Positions 1 to 9,857 of a stretch of 64,000 bases of DNA are shown here, one piece after another. The notes under the pieces are model-generated. The model saw only the letters and a list, made by a program, of their open reading frames with translations. It had not been told where the DNA came from and ran no database searches. The translations under genes were made by a program, and so were the position numbers. Origin of the DNA: Microbulbifer guangxiensis (GTDB lineage Bacteria; Pseudomonadota; Gammaproteobacteria; Pseudomonadales; Cellvibrionaceae); the NCBI RefSeq assembly GCF_021729075.1, contig NZ_JAJSAQ010000001.1, positions 877,997-941,996 on the forward strand, read 5' to 3'. Each line of letters starts with the position of its first letter. The first letter of the stretch is position 1.

Positions 1-1
1 G

Positions 2-217
2 ATATTCGCATTCTGGCGCCAGAGCCTCGACCGCCGCCAGAGCATTTTCTGCCTCAACAATATTTCAGACCGCGAACAGACGGTGCTGCTGTCGAGCCTG
101 AACCTGATCGGTATCGACCAGTGGAAGGACGTCATCAGTGGGCAGGTGTTCGAGGATATGATCGGGGAGATCACCCTCGCGCCCTACCAGACCATGTGGA
201 TTACCAACCGCTGGTAA
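2..217 (+). CDS. C-terminal fragment of a GH13 sucrose-phosphorylase-like enzyme (partial)
   Basis: Only the last 71 codons are in the window; the gene enters from the left edge and ends with TAA at 215–217. The readable tail includes FAFWRQSLDRRQ, NNISDREQ and the ending LAPYQTMWITNRW. A terminal beta-sheet domain ending in PYQT-WI-N is characteristic of GH13 subfamily 18 enzymes (sucrose phosphorylase, glucosylglycerate phosphorylase). The catalytic domain is outside the window, so substrate and exact subfamily cannot be judged. It converges on the minus-strand MFS gene, with 21 bp between the two stop codons. Confidence is limited by the short length. Confidence 0.55.
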   Translation: MFAFWRQSLDRRQSIFCLNNISDREQTVLLSSLNLIGIDQWKDVISGQVFEDMIGEITLAPYQTMWITNRW

Positions 218-238
218 AGCGCGGGGGATTCGCCGGGC

Positions 239-1465
239 TCAATCGTGGCTCTCATGGCTCTCGACCCGGTAGCGACGCAAATCGCCACTGAGGATCAGCA
301 GCACAAATGCGATCAGGCTGGCGATGCCCGCCCAGCGCAGGGTGGTGAACGGCGCAGCATATTCACTGACCACCCCGGCAGCGAGTGCGCCCAGGGCGGC
401 CGAGCCGAACAGGGCCAGCTGGTAGATGGAGATGATGCGGCTGCGGTACTCCTCAGGCGCCAGGATCTGCACCACCGCGCGCCCCAGCGCGGCCGAGGCC
501 GCCGCCACCACGCCCCACAGGGCACACAGCAACAGCAGCCCCAGTGGCGTTGGACCGAAGCTGATCGCCACCAGCAGGACAGCACTGTAGAGCAGACACA
601 TCAGGATACCGCGCCCCGGCTCCTGTCCCTGGCCGCGCCGCAGCATGGTCACCGTCGCTACCACCGTGCCAGCGATGAATGCCAGCTGCAGCGTGGCGTA
701 ATAACTGGCTCCCCTGCCATAGTCCTCTGCCAGCAACGGCAGCACCACCAGAAAGACTCCGATGTGAACGAAGCCGTTGAAGGCCACCAGTGCGATCAAC
801 TCTCGCAGTGCCGGTCGCTGCCAGGCCTGAACCATGCCATCGACGATCAACGCCAGCGGTAACTGCGGCCGCGGACGGCGCTCCCTTGAGCGGAGGCGCA
901 GGGAGAACAGCAGCAGTGCCGCCACCAGCAGCACGGTGACCTGGATCCCCAGCAGCCGCTCCACCCCCCACTGGTCAAAGCGACTGGCCAGCAGCATGCC
1001 CACCGCCTGACCACCATACTGGGCCAGCATCATCCAGGTCACGGTGTGCTGCACCCCGCTGTGTCCGCCCCGCGCCACCGGGCGGTGTGCACTGCGGTGG
1101 ACGAGATTGTCCCGTGCCGGCTGCAGGAATGCAGTGCAGGTGCCAAGGCTGATTCCGTAGAGCATCAGTACCGGCAGGTTGGGCACACTGTGAGCGAAAT
1201 ACAGCAACAGCGCACCGTGGCAGAGTGCCAGCCCCAGGCACGCGAGACCTGCGACCAGGGCCGGGTCCCGGCGGTCGGCAAGCACACCACCGAACAGCAG
1301 GAAAACCAGGTTCGGTAGCAACACAGAGGCCTGTACCCACCCCAGGTGCAGGGCCGGCAAGTCCACCACGGCAACTGCGATCCAGGGCAACAGGATCACC
1401 TGCAGTCCGGTGGCCAGCGCGGTGCCACCATAGCCGAGTAGGAATCTGGTCAGTCTTGCCGTCAT
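239..1465 (-). CDS. MFS transporter
   Basis: A 408-residue polytopic inner-membrane protein of the major facilitator superfamily. The start MTARLTRFLLGYGGTALATG is chosen because it gives a normal MFS N-terminus directly before TM1, with AAAAGG a few bases upstream. An upstream in-frame start at 1564 would add 33 hydrophilic residues and run into tgpA. About 11–12 hydrophobic segments are visible. The loop GGVLADRRDP after TM2 matches the conserved MFS loop 2–3 (G-x-x-x-D-R). The middle loop near residue 200 is rich in arginine (RLRSRERRPR). The substrate cannot be told; the family resembles enterobactin-exporter/multidrug-type MFS proteins. It is the last gene of the moxR–DUF58–tgpA cluster, 52 bp after tgpA. 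Confidence 0.8.
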   Translation of the reverse strand: MTARLTRFLLGYGGTALATGLQVILLPWIAVAVVDLPALHLGWVQASVLLPNLVFLLFGGVLADRRDPALVAGLACLGLALCHGALLLYFAHSVPNLPVLMLYGISLGTCTAFLQPARDNLVHRSAHRPVARGGHSGVQHTVTWMMLAQYGGQAVGMLLASRFDQWGVERLLGIQVTVLLVAALLLFSLRLRSRERRPRPQLPLALIVDGMVQAWQRPALRELIALVAFNGFVHIGVFLVVLPLLAEDYGRGASYYATLQLAFIAGTVVATVTMLRRGQGQEPGRGILMCLLYSAVLLVAISFGPTPLGLLLLCALWGVVAAASAALGRAVVQILAPEEYRSRIISIYQLALFGSAALGALAAGVVSEYAAPFTTLRWAGIASLIAFVLLILSGDLRRYRVESHESHD

Positions 1466-1517
1466 CGTGCCTTTTTGCCAACGGGTCGTATGGGATTGGA
1501 GAGTCGCCGGGGAATGC

Positions 1518-3563
1518 TCAGGCCTGCGTGCCACCACTGTCCAGCCCGGGGGTGGCAGTGGCACTGGCGACCGGGGATGTCGCCGTCAGCCGCCACTGAC
1601 GCAGTAACCGAGCCAGCTGCCGCTCAGCTGCGGGCTCCTCCGCGTAGGCCGCGCGCTCGTAAGCGGCGGTGACCGCCGCAGCCATCGCCGCCAGCCGGGG
1701 CGCCTCACTGGCGACTCGTGCGGCATAGTCCCGCGGTGCTTCACCCTGGCGGCGCGGGATCCCGGCGCGGGCCATCCTGCGGCAAAAGCGCAGGTACAGG
1801 CGCTGTGCCCGCGGCAGCCGTGCACCGCGACCGGTCCACCAGAGCCACGCCAGCAGCAGCACCAGCCCGACGCCCGCCGGCACCAGCAGGAGGATCGCCA
1901 GACGCAGTGGCGAGACCTCTCCCAGCACCCGCTGCAGGAGGTTCTGCTGACTGTCGCTGTCAAAACTCACCACCGTCTGGTACCAGCGGTAGTTGATCAT
2001 GTCCCACTCCAGGCGCAGCCGATTCAGCACAGAAATCCGGTGCAGCGGCAGCAGGGCATCTTCCATGAATTCTTCCGCGGCGGCAGTCTGCAGGCCATCG
2101 CGAATACGCTCCGGGGATACGGCAGCGGTCGGGTCGACCCGCTGCCAGCCCCGCGCCGGCGTCCAGATCTCCGCCCAGGCGTGTGCGTCATACTGCCTTA
2201 CCAGCAGGTACTCCTCCTGCTCCACCCACTCGCCGCCCTGGTATCCGGCGACCACCCGCGCGGGGATACCGGCGGCACGCATCATGAACACGTAACTGCC
2301 GGCGAAATGTTCACAGAATCCCTGCTGGCTCTCGAACAGGAACTCGTCGACGGAGTCGGCGCCCAGCGCCGGCGGTTTGAGGGTGTAGGTGAAGCTCCGG
2401 TTGAAGAACGCCAGCACCGCCGCGGATATCGAGTCGCCGTCCCCGTGCTCCTCCGCCAGGCGCCTGGCCCACGCCCTCGCCTGCGGATTGCCCTCAGCCG
2501 GCAGCTGCAGGTTGCGCCGGCGCTCGAAATCACCGAGTACCGACGATGGGGTCAGGCTGCTGCGCGGCCAGGAGCGAACGTCATAGGCAAAACGGCTGTA
2601 AACGGGGATGGAGCGCACCAGGCGGTCGTCGCCGGTCTCCCCCACCCCGTCCGTTTCCGAATGGGGGCGGGCCATGGCAAACAGCCACTGGTTGCGGGTT
2701 GGTTCCTGAATCACCCGGTAGCGATACCGTGGCCCCACCTCCGGCAGCGGCTGCTCATTCTCCCTCCAGGAAACCCGCGCGCCCTCGCGGGGATCCACCC
2801 CAAAACCCTGGCTCCAGCGCCGACCGTCGAAGTGGGAATAGACCAGGCCACGCCAGTAGCGTTGCTCCGGCGGTGGTACCGGGCCGTCGAAAGCGATCCT
2901 TAACGCCGGCTGGTCGGACTTCGACAGGCGGGTGAAGTCCCCCGGGGTCATGGAGTCGCTGATACCGGTACTGGCACCACCACTGTTCTGTGGCACCGCC
3001 CACAGCGGCTCCAGCCTCGGCATCACCACAAACAGCAACAGCATCAACGGTACCGACTGCGCCAGCAGGCGCAGGGAGAGACCGAACGCCCGGCGCGGAC
3101 GGGCACTGAAACCGCCCAGCTGAGCCGCCAGCGCCGCGGTCACGACCGCCGTTGCAAGCACACCATAGAGCGCGTAGGGAATGGTCTGTTCGAATACGAA
3201 CAGGGTGGCGGCAACGAAATAAGCCAGCAGCAGGCTCAGGAAGGCATCCCGCCGGCTCAGCAGTTCCAGGTTCTTCAGTGCAAAGGAAACGGCCAGCAGC
3301 GCCACCATCGGCTCCAGCGCGAACCAGCGCCGGTACGACAGCGCCAGCCCACCCACCGCCACCGCAACCGCCAGCAGTTTGACCAGGCGCCCGGGGAATT
3401 CCCGCCGGCCCCGGTAGACCTCGAAGCGCCACAGCACAGCGATCAACCAACCGAGGACGATCCACAGTGGCAGGCGAGCGAAGTGGGGCAGGAGGACGGT
3501 GAACTGGGCGGCAAAGATCCACAACAGGCTCTCCCGCGGCAACAGCTGTTCGGGGCGACTCAT
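1518..3563 (-). CDS. tgpA: TgpA-type membrane transglutaminase-like protein (DUF3488)
   Basis: The 681-residue protein has about six N-terminal transmembrane segments (residues 12–180), a large periplasmic region, and a C-terminal TM near 553–575 followed by a cytoplasmic tail. The transglutaminase-like core lies at about 385–480. It shows the triad: Cys417 in QQGFCEHF, His461 in YDAHAWAEIW and Asp477 in WQRVDPT. Family members with this DUF3488/transglutaminase/DUF4129-like layout include Pseudomonas aeruginosa TgpA, which is essential there. The gene overlaps the end of the DUF58 gene by 4 bp (ATGA), so translation is probably coupled. The cellular substrate is not established by sequence. 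Confidence 0.88.
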   Translation of the reverse strand: MSRPEQLLPRESLLWIFAAQFTVLLPHFARLPLWIVLGWLIAVLWRFEVYRGRREFPGRLVKLLAVAVAVGGLALSYRRWFALEPMVALLAVSFALKNLELLSRRDAFLSLLLAYFVAATLFVFEQTIPYALYGVLATAVVTAALAAQLGGFSARPRRAFGLSLRLLAQSVPLMLLLFVVMPRLEPLWAVPQNSGGASTGISDSMTPGDFTRLSKSDQPALRIAFDGPVPPPEQRYWRGLVYSHFDGRRWSQGFGVDPREGARVSWRENEQPLPEVGPRYRYRVIQEPTRNQWLFAMARPHSETDGVGETGDDRLVRSIPVYSRFAYDVRSWPRSSLTPSSVLGDFERRRNLQLPAEGNPQARAWARRLAEEHGDGDSISAAVLAFFNRSFTYTLKPPALGADSVDEFLFESQQGFCEHFAGSYVFMMRAAGIPARVVAGYQGGEWVEQEEYLLVRQYDAHAWAEIWTPARGWQRVDPTAAVSPERIRDGLQTAAAEEFMEDALLPLHRISVLNRLRLEWDMINYRWYQTVVSFDSDSQQNLLQRVLGEVSPLRLAILLLVPAGVGLVLLLAWLWWTGRGARLPRAQRLYLRFCRRMARAGIPRRQGEAPRDYAARVASEAPRLAAMAAAVTAAYERAAYAEEPAAERQLARLLRQWRLTATSPVASATATPGLDSGGTQA

Positions 3564-4561
3564 TCCACCCCCTGCACAGGGAATTCGGCCAGGGCTAACA
3601 ACGCGCGCTGCCGCTGGGACTCACCCAGTGATGGCTCGAGGCTGGTGCCCGGCAACCGCAGGCCATAGGGGATCTGCGCCCGCTCGGCTTCAAGCACCCA
3701 GTGACAGAGGCCGGAGAGGCGAGTCTCCACATCACGGCCAGCGAGCAGGTCCCAGTCGAGCCACAGCCGCGTATCGGCACCGGTGTCGTATTCCTTGCTG
3801 TGCAGGTCCCGCCCGCCAGCAAACTGCTTCCAGGCCACATGCCGCAGCGAGTGCCCGGGCTGGTAGGGACGCAAGCCGGCGAAGTCATCACCGCCGCGGC
3901 GGCGCTCGGGGCTCCTGCCCTCCCCCGCTGTGGCCCCCAGGGGCAACGATCCCGGGTCCCGGGGCGCCGGGTACACCAGGAATTCGATGTCCAGATCCAC
4001 ATGACTCCAGCAGCGAAACAGACCCAGCGGATAGCGGCTCTGCACCCTGAGCCGGGGGGCCCGGACCCTGCCGCGCCGATTGACCGGCAATGCGACCTCC
4101 ACCTCTGCCGATTCCGCATCCACCAGGTCCAGTTGCGCCCCGTCCTCGGGTGGCCAGGCGATCTCGATATGCTCCCGCAAGCGATGACCGCTGCGACTGA
4201 CCGCCAGGCGCGCGCGGGCATAGTCCCCGGCAAAGGTCGGCGGCGCCGCCAGCAGGCGCAGGGTCAGGCCGGAGAGGTTGGCAAAGGTGTGTACCGGCAG
4301 TACCGCGAACAGGCTCACCAGCAGGAAGGCCAGGGCGAATACCAGGTTGTTCTCGTAATTGGTGCCGAGCAGCCACAGCAGCAGTATGACCAGCAGGAAA
4401 CCGAGACCGGCGCGGGAGGGCAGGATGAACAGCTTGCGATGGCTCAGGGTCACAGTGCGGGCTGCCGGCGCCCGGCGCTCCAGCCAGCGACTGGTCAGTG
4501 CCTGCCAGCGCGCACGCAGACCCTGCGGGGGAATTTGCCGATCACCGGTGGAGACTCTCAT
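3560..4561 (-). CDS. DUF58 domain-containing membrane-anchored protein
   Basis: A 333-residue protein with two hydrophobic segments near residues 45–90 (FLLVILLLWLLGTNYENNLVFALAFLL), then a soluble region holding a DUF58 signature at about 200–245 (DDFAGLRPYQPGH followed by RHVAWKQFA). DUF58 proteins nearly always sit between a MoxR ATPase and a transglutaminase-like gene, as here, and are thought to work with the MoxR chaperone-like ATPase. The start is 2 bp after the moxR stop and its end overlaps tgpA by 4 bp, so the three form one transcription unit. Molecular role unknown. Confidence 0.85.
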   Translation of the reverse strand: MRVSTGDRQIPPQGLRARWQALTSRWLERRAPAARTVTLSHRKLFILPSRAGLGFLLVILLLWLLGTNYENNLVFALAFLLVSLFAVLPVHTFANLSGLTLRLLAAPPTFAGDYARARLAVSRSGHRLREHIEIAWPPEDGAQLDLVDAESAEVEVALPVNRRGRVRAPRLRVQSRYPLGLFRCWSHVDLDIEFLVYPAPRDPGSLPLGATAGEGRSPERRRGGDDFAGLRPYQPGHSLRHVAWKQFAGGRDLHSKEYDTGADTRLWLDWDLLAGRDVETRLSGLCHWVLEAERAQIPYGLRLPGTSLEPSLGESQRQRALLALAEFPVQGVE

Positions 4562-4563
4562 CC

Positions 4564-5475
4564 CTAGGCAGCAATCACGTCAACCTGGTGCATCAGTCGC
4601 TCCACCAGCTGGGAGCCGTCACCGCTCTCGCTGTGCAGGCGATGCCCGGCCACCGAGGGCAGCACGGCCTGGATATCCTCGGGCAACAGATGGCTGCGAC
4701 CATCGATCAGCGCCCAGGCACGGGCGGCATGCAACAGTGCCAGGGCTCCCCGCGGAGAGAGGCCCACGGTGCAATCCGGGCTCTGGCGGGTGAAGGACAC
4801 CAGGCGCTCAAGATAGTCCAATACGCTCTCCGAGGCCTTCACCTGGCCTACCAGTGCCTGCAACCGCTTGAGGTCTGACACATCGATACGCGGCTGCAGT
4901 TGCCGCAGCTCTGCCCGTGGATCCACGCCCTGGAACAGCGCCCGCTCTGCTTCCCGGGTCGGGTAGCCGAGGCTGATGCGCATCAGGAAACGGTCCAGCT
5001 GGGATTCCGGCAGGGCAAAAGTACCGGACTGGTGCAGGGGATTCTGGGTGGCAATGACAAAAAACGGGTCCGGCAATGCGCGGGTTTCACCGTCGACGCT
5101 GACCTGCCGCTCCTCCATCGCTTCCAGCAGCGCGCTCTGCGTCTTTGGCGAGGAGCGGTTGATCTCGTCTGCCAGCAGCAACTGGCTGAACACCGGCCCC
5201 TCGTGGAAACGGAAGTTGCCGCTGTCCCGCTCGAAGATGGAAACACCGAGGATATCCGCCGGCAGCATATCGCTGGTGAACTGGACCCGGTTGTAGGAGA
5301 GCCCCAGTACCTGGGCCAGGGCGTGGGCCAGGGTGGTCTTGCCCATGCCCGGGAGGTCCTCGATCAACAGGTGTCCCCGGGAGAGCAGGCATGCCAGCGC
5401 CAGTTTCACCTGGTGCTCCTTGCCCAACAACACCCTGCCGATATCACTGACGATGGCGGAAATAATCTTTTGCAC
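4564..5475 (-). CDS. MoxR-family AAA+ ATPase
   Basis: The 303-residue cytoplasmic AAA+ ATPase starts at GTG; the nearest upstream ATG is out of frame. Walker A is DLPGMGKTT (about residues 40–48) and Walker B is LLADEINRSSPKTQ, with the MoxR-typical sequence LLEAMEERQVS just after. Sensor-type sequence FVIATQNP follows, and the C-terminal lid contains GLSPRGALALLHAARAWA. MoxR proteins are thought to assist maturation of partner complexes; the adjacent DUF58 and TgpA genes are the usual partners. It is the first gene of the minus-strand set and is preceded by a 174 bp gap that should hold the promoter. Confidence 0.9.
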   Translation of the reverse strand: MQKIISAIVSDIGRVLLGKEHQVKLALACLLSRGHLLIEDLPGMGKTTLAHALAQVLGLSYNRVQFTSDMLPADILGVSIFERDSGNFRFHEGPVFSQLLLADEINRSSPKTQSALLEAMEERQVSVDGETRALPDPFFVIATQNPLHQSGTFALPESQLDRFLMRISLGYPTREAERALFQGVDPRAELRQLQPRIDVSDLKRLQALVGQVKASESVLDYLERLVSFTRQSPDCTVGLSPRGALALLHAARAWALIDGRSHLLPEDIQAVLPSVAGHRLHSESGDGSQLVERLMHQVDVIAA

Positions 5476-5649
5476 GGCTAGTCCATTACTGCTCAGTTTT
5501 TTGTCGCTCGGTGGCGTAATCCTCTACGCCGGCACCGGGTCGGCGGCCCTACCAGTGGGTACCGGGCCGGGGATTCAACCCCACCTTTTATCATAGGTGG
5601 CCGCCACCTGCGGTCGGCCGGAGGCGCCACATTCGGCGCCTATCGCGCG

Positions 5650-6837
5650 TTATTTCGCCAACAGGGCCAAACCCCGCGCCAGGTCCCGCTGCAGGTCCTC
5701 GACATCCTCGAGCCCCACGGATACCCGGATCAGGTTCTCAGTGATACCCGCCCGCGCTTTCTCCTCCTCGCTGAGGCGTCCATGGGTGGTGGTAGCCGGG
5801 TGCACGATGGTGCTCTTGGCATCGCCCAGGTTCGCGGTCACGGAGAAAATGCGGCAGGCATCGATCACCTTCCACGCCTCTTCCCGGTCGCCGCGCACAG
5901 TAAAGCTGAGCACACCGCCAAACCCGGACTGCTGGCTCGCCGCCAGCAGGTGACCGGCATTCTTGGGCAGGCCGGTGTAATTCACTTTCTCCACGCCGGG
6001 CTGCTCATCCAACCACCAGGCCAGAGCCAGCGCATTGCGCGAGTGTGCCTGCATGCGCAGGCTGAGCGTCTCCAGCCCCTTGAGGAAAACCCAGGCATTG
6101 AACGGACTCATACTCGGGCCGGCGGTACGCAGGAAGATTACCAGTTCATCCATCACCGCCTTCCTGCCGACCACGACACCGCCGACACAGCGGCCCTGCC
6201 CGTCCAGGTACTTGGTTGCGGAATGCACCACGATATCGGCCCCCAGGGTCAGCGGGCGCTGCAGGGCGGGGGTGCAGAAGCAGTTATCCACCACCAGCTG
6301 GGCGCCGGCACTGTGGGCTAGGTCGGCCAGCGCACGGATGTCTGCCACCTCGCACAGGGGGTTGGACGGGGTTTCCATGAACAACAGCTTCGTATCCCCG
6401 TCGAGGGCATCGCGCCAGGCCTGCATGTCGGTCAGGTCGACGAAAGCCACCCGCACACCAAACTTTTCCATATAGCGGGTGAACAATGCCGTGGTCGTGC
6501 CGAACACGCTGCGCGAACAAATCACCTTGTCGCCACTTTTCAGCAGGGCCATGCACAGGCTCAGGATTGCAGCCATACCGCTGGAAGTGGCCACTGCCGC
6601 CTCCCCCTGCTCCAGCGCCGCGATGCGCTGCTCGAAAGTGCGCACGGTGGGATTGGTGTAGCGGGAGTAGACGTTGCCGGGGCTCTCACCGGAAAAACGC
6701 GCCGCCGCTTCAGCAGCGGAGGGAAATACGTAACTGGAGGTCAGGTAGATCGCTTCGGAGTGCTCGCCCTCATCGGAGCGAACCTGGCCGGCGCGCACCG
6801 CCAGCGTTTCCAGGGAGTAACCGTCGTCTTCAAACAT
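5650..6837 (-). CDS. metZ: O-succinylhomoserine sulfhydrylase
   Basis: This 395-residue PLP enzyme makes homocysteine from O-succinylhomoserine and sulfide. It belongs to the Cys/Met metabolism (fold type I) family. Visible family motifs are YSRYTNPT, the substrate-binding region AVATSSGMAAI, FMETPSNP, and the PLP lysine in VHSATKYLDGQG. MetZ and MetB/MetC share these motifs; the neighbouring purF–cvpA order is that of Pseudomonas metZ, which favours MetZ. A strong hairpin terminator separates it from purF, so it probably has its own promoter in 6838–6941. An AGGCGCC hairpin lies just past the stop but has no U tract. Confidence 0.88.
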   Translation of the reverse strand: MFEDDGYSLETLAVRAGQVRSDEGEHSEAIYLTSSYVFPSAAEAAARFSGESPGNVYSRYTNPTVRTFEQRIAALEQGEAAVATSSGMAAILSLCMALLKSGDKVICSRSVFGTTTALFTRYMEKFGVRVAFVDLTDMQAWRDALDGDTKLLFMETPSNPLCEVADIRALADLAHSAGAQLVVDNCFCTPALQRPLTLGADIVVHSATKYLDGQGRCVGGVVVGRKAVMDELVIFLRTAGPSMSPFNAWVFLKGLETLSLRMQAHSRNALALAWWLDEQPGVEKVNYTGLPKNAGHLLAASQQSGFGGVLSFTVRGDREEAWKVIDACRIFSVTANLGDAKSTIVHPATTTHGRLSEEEKARAGITENLIRVSVGLEDVEDLQRDLARGLALLAK

Positions 6838-6941
6838 GCATACACCGTCCCGGGTTGTGGTCTGTACAGACTACTGCAAAGTCCCCGATTGTAAACGATA
6901 TTGCCGCCAGTTCGCTTCCCTGGAACAAACCCGCAAAAACG

Positions 6942-6972
6942 AAAAAGCCCGCGGGCTGAGCGCGGGCTTTTT
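6942..6972 (-). terminator. rho-independent terminator after purF
   Basis: A 12 bp perfect inverted repeat (AAAAAGCCCGCG at 6942–6953, CGCGGGCTTTTT at 6961–6972) with a 7 nt loop. It is flanked by A and T runs, so it is symmetric; read on the minus strand it lies 24 bp after the purF stop codon. Confidence 0.9.
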
Positions 6973-6995
6973 CTCGGAACGGAGTCAACGAAGCA

Positions 6996-8483
6996 TTACA
7001 GCGGGCTCTGGTTGCCCTTGCCGCTTTTGGCCTGGTCGTTACGCTCGGCGTGCAGTCGCTGCAGGTACTGCTCACTCACATCCCCGGTCACATAATCCCC
7101 ATTGAATACGGAGCAGTCGAAACGCTCGATCTCGCTGTTGCCTTCACCGGAACTCTCGATCAGGTCATCGAGATCCTGGTAAATCAGCCAGTCGGCTCCG
7201 ATCTCCCTGCACACTTCTTCCGTGGTGCGGTCGTGGGCTACCAGCTCCTCGGCGGAGGGCATATCGATACCGTAGACATTGGGGAATTTCACCGCGGGTG
7301 CCGCCGAGGCGAAATACACCTTGGCCGCACCGGCATCACGGGCCATCTGGATGATCTGCTTGCAGGTGGTGCCGCGGACGATGGAATCATCCACCAGCAG
7401 CACGTTCTTGCCGCGGAATTCCAGCTCGATGGCGTTCAGTTTCTGGCGCACGGACTTCTTGCGCTGCTTCTGTCCCGGCATGATGAAGGTGCGGCCGATA
7501 TAGCGGTTCTTGACCATACCCTCACGGAACTTCACCCCCAGACGGTGGGCCACGGTCTGGCCAGCGGTGCGGGCGGAATCCGGTACCGGGATAACCACGT
7601 CGATATCGTGATCGGGGCGCTCGCGCAGGATCTTGTCGGCCAGGTGCTCGCCCTGGCGCAGGCGCGCCTTGTGCACGGAGACACCATCCATGATGGAGTC
7701 CGGACGGGCAAAGTAGACGTGCTCAAAGATACAGGGGTTCAGGCTCGCGTTTTCCGCGCACTGCTCCGCGTGTACGGTGCCATCCAGCTCAATGTAGATG
7801 GCTTCTCCCGGGGCCACATCGCGCACCAGGGTGTAACCCAGCACGTCCAGGGCCACAGATTCGGAGGCCACCATATATTCAGTGCCCTGGTCCGTCTCAC
7901 GCTTGCCGTAAACGAGCGGGCGGATGCCGTGGGGATCCCGGAAAGCGACGATGCCATAACCCACGATCAGGGCGACGCAGGCATAACCGCCGCGCACACG
8001 TTTGTGCACTGCGCGCATCGCGGTAAAGATATCCTCGGCCTTGGGCTGCAACTTGCCCAGCTTGTGGAGCTCGTGGGCGAAGACATTCAACAGCACTTCC
8101 GAATCGGAATCGGTATTGATGTGGCGCAGGTCCTGCTGGAAGATCTCGTCGACCACCTCTTTCATATTGGTGAGGTTGCCGTTGTGCGCCATGGCGATGC
8201 CATACGGGGAATTGACATAAAACGGCTGGGCCAGCGCCGGACCGGAGCTGCCGGCCGTGGGGTAACGCACGTGGCCGATCCCAAAGTTGCCCTTCAGGCG
8301 CTCCATGTGCCGCGCGCGAAACACATCGCGGACCAGGCCATTGGCCTTCTGCTGGTTGAGACGGTCACGGTCGCAAGTGACGATGCCGGCGGCGTCCTGT
8401 CCGCGGTGTTGCAACAGGGTAAGCGCATCGTAGAGTTGCAGATTGACGTCACTCTTACCGACGATACCGACAATACCACACAT
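6996..8483 (-). CDS. purF: Amidophosphoribosyltransferase
   Basis: Catalyses the first committed step of purine synthesis, glutamine plus PRPP to phosphoribosylamine. The start is fixed at MCGIVGIVG because Cys2 becomes the N-terminal nucleophile of the class II glutamine amidotransferase domain; an upstream in-frame start at 8534 would bury it. The protein is 495 residues. The glutaminase half includes RYPTAGSS and the phosphoribosyltransferase half holds the PRPP-binding motif [14 protein letters not shown]. It follows cvpA by 102 bp, the conserved cvpA–purF arrangement, and is closed by the hairpin at 6942–6972. Confidence 0.96.
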   Translation of the reverse strand: MCGIVGIVGKSDVNLQLYDALTLLQHRGQDAAGIVTCDRDRLNQQKANGLVRDVFRARHMERLKGNFGIGHVRYPTAGSSGPALAQPFYVNSPYGIAMAHNGNLTNMKEVVDEIFQQDLRHINTDSDSEVLLNVFAHELHKLGKLQPKAEDIFTAMRAVHKRVRGGYACVALIVGYGIVAFRDPHGIRPLVYGKRETDQGTEYMVASESVALDVLGYTLVRDVAPGEAIYIELDGTVHAEQCAENASLNPCIFEHVYFARPDSIMDGVSVHKARLRQGEHLADKILRERPDHDIDVVIPVPDSARTAGQTVAHRLGVKFREGMVKNRYIGRTFIMPGQKQRKKSVRQKLNAIELEFRGKNVLLVDDSIVRGTTCKQIIQMARDAGAAKVYFASAAPAVKFPNVYGIDMPSAEELVAHDRTTEEVCREIGADWLIYQDLDDLIESSGEGNSEIERFDCSVFNGDYVTGDVSEQYLQRLHAERNDQAKSGKGNQSPL

Positions 8484-8585
8484 AGTTTCAGCCCTACTGG
8501 TCGAGCGGGGTGGCGAGACACCCCGGGAAAACATTCATTCAACGAACCGGCAACCCTCCTGGCACTGCCGGTATCCACCTCCGGC

Positions 8586-9086
8586 TCAGCCGGAAGCGCT
8601 CTCCACAAACAGGTCCTTGATCGCCACTGCCAGGTCCCGCGCGCGGTCCTCGAACTCGAGGAAATGCGGGATCAGTACCGATTGCTGCCACCAGCCGTCT
8701 TCCTCCACCGGCACCAGCGCCGGCGCCAGGATCAGCAGCGCCATCACCACCACGCCACCGCGCAGCAGGCCGAATACCATCCCCAAAACCCGGTCGGTAC
8801 CGGACAGCCCGGTGGCTTCTACGAAAGCCGAGAGGGTCATGTTGAGGCCGGCTCCCGCCAGCAGCGTGAAGATAAACAGGATCGCAAAGGCAGCAATGAT
8901 CTGGAGGGACGGTGTGTCCACGAGATTTGACAATAGCGGCGCCAGTTCATCACGGAACATGGTGGCGACGATGAAGGCGGCTACCCAGGTGAGCATGGAC
9001 AGCACTTCGCGCACGAAGCCCCGGCTGAGGCCGATCAGGGTCGAGATGGCCACGATTGCCAGAATGGTCCAGTCAGCCCAGTTCAT
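8586..9086 (-). CDS. cvpA: CvpA family inner-membrane protein
   Basis: A 166-residue protein with four hydrophobic segments, starting MNWADWTILAIVAISTLIGL and including SRGFVREVLSMLTWVAAF, the conserved N-terminal part of the family. CvpA is named for colicin V production in E. coli; its biochemical role is not settled, though it is linked to envelope stress tolerance. It sits directly upstream of purF, as in most gammaproteobacteria, and is separated from dedD by 135 bp. Confidence 0.9.
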   Translation of the reverse strand: MNWADWTILAIVAISTLIGLSRGFVREVLSMLTWVAAFIVATMFRDELAPLLSNLVDTPSLQIIAAFAILFIFTLLAGAGLNMTLSAFVEATGLSGTDRVLGMVFGLLRGGVVVMALLILAPALVPVEEDGWWQQSVLIPHFLEFEDRARDLAVAIKDLFVESASG

Positions 9087-9221
9087 TCCACCTTACCTGC
9101 CGCCGGGCGGCTGCCGCGAAGAGCGCGCATTCTAACAGAGTAGCGGCCGCTGACCAGAGCCCTGTGCGGCAGTGCTGCGGATCGCTGGTCAGCGTTTTCG
9201 GGCCAGAAAGTCGCCGGGCCA

Positions 9222-9857
9222 CTACTTGAGGCGCATGACCAGGGTCTGGGCCGCGAGCAGCTGATCCAGTTCCTGCTTGGCGGTCTCGGCGTCCGCCCGA
9301 TCCACCTTGGGTCCGACAAAGACCCGCACGAAAGTGCCCCTGTCTGTGCTCGCAGAGCGGGTGTAGGCCTTGAAGCCCTCATCCATCAGGCGATCGCGCA
9401 GGCGGTCTGCCCTGTCCTGCTCCCGATAGGAGGCCACCTGAACGACCCACGAGATCGGCAAGCCGTTCTCATCCAGCACCGGTGCCTGCTTCTCCGGTGC
9501 CGGCTCCTCTGCAGAGGGCCCGGTTGCCGGGGCAGCATCGGCCGGCAGCGCCTTTGCGGGCTCAGGTTTGGCTTCCGGGGCCGGCTCGGTGACGGCAACC
9601 GGCTGGAAGACGGCCTCAGGCTCCGGAGCGGGTGCTACGTCGTCCAGAGGCTGCGCTGTGGCGATTTCAATGGGCTGGATATCCGGCGCCGGGGGTATCT
9701 GGCTGGTGATATCGATATAGCGGGCGCCTTCGCGGTCGAACAGGCTCGGCAAAAAGATCACGGCCAGCGCCAGCAGCACCAGGGCGCCGACGATGCGCTG
9801 CTTGAAGCCATCGTTCAGACGCCCCGTGGAGCTCAGGTCATTTTTCTGACTTGCCAT
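9222..9857 (-). CDS. dedD: DedD-like SPOR domain protein
   Basis: This 211-residue bitopic membrane protein has a short cytoplasmic N-terminus, one TM at about 24–41 (IVGALVLLALAVIFLPSLF), a proline/alanine/glutamate-rich periplasmic linker, and a C-terminal SPOR domain at about 132–211 (SWVVQVASYREQDRADRL … VFVGPKVDRADAE). SPOR domains bind denuded peptidoglycan at the division septum, so a role in cell division is expected. The gene overlaps the end of folC by 20 bp, so it is translated from the folC message. Confidence 0.88.
   Translation of the reverse strand: MASQKNDLSSTGRLNDGFKQRIVGALVLLALAVIFLPSLFDREGARYIDITSQIPPAPDIQPIEIATAQPLDDVAPAPEPEAVFQPVAVTEPAPEAKPEPAKALPADAAPATGPSAEEPAPEKQAPVLDENGLPISWVVQVASYREQDRADRLRDRLMDEGFKAYTRSASTDRGTFVRVFVGPKVDRADAETAKQELDQLLAAQTLVMRLK

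Noticed and set aside
5625-5644. AGGCGCC hairpin just past metZ
   Set aside because: 7 bp stem with no T-run in either direction; not called as a terminator.
7050-8930. 626-codon frame on plus across purF and cvpA
   Set aside because: Antisense to two conserved genes, His/Gln-rich shadow composition, no domain.
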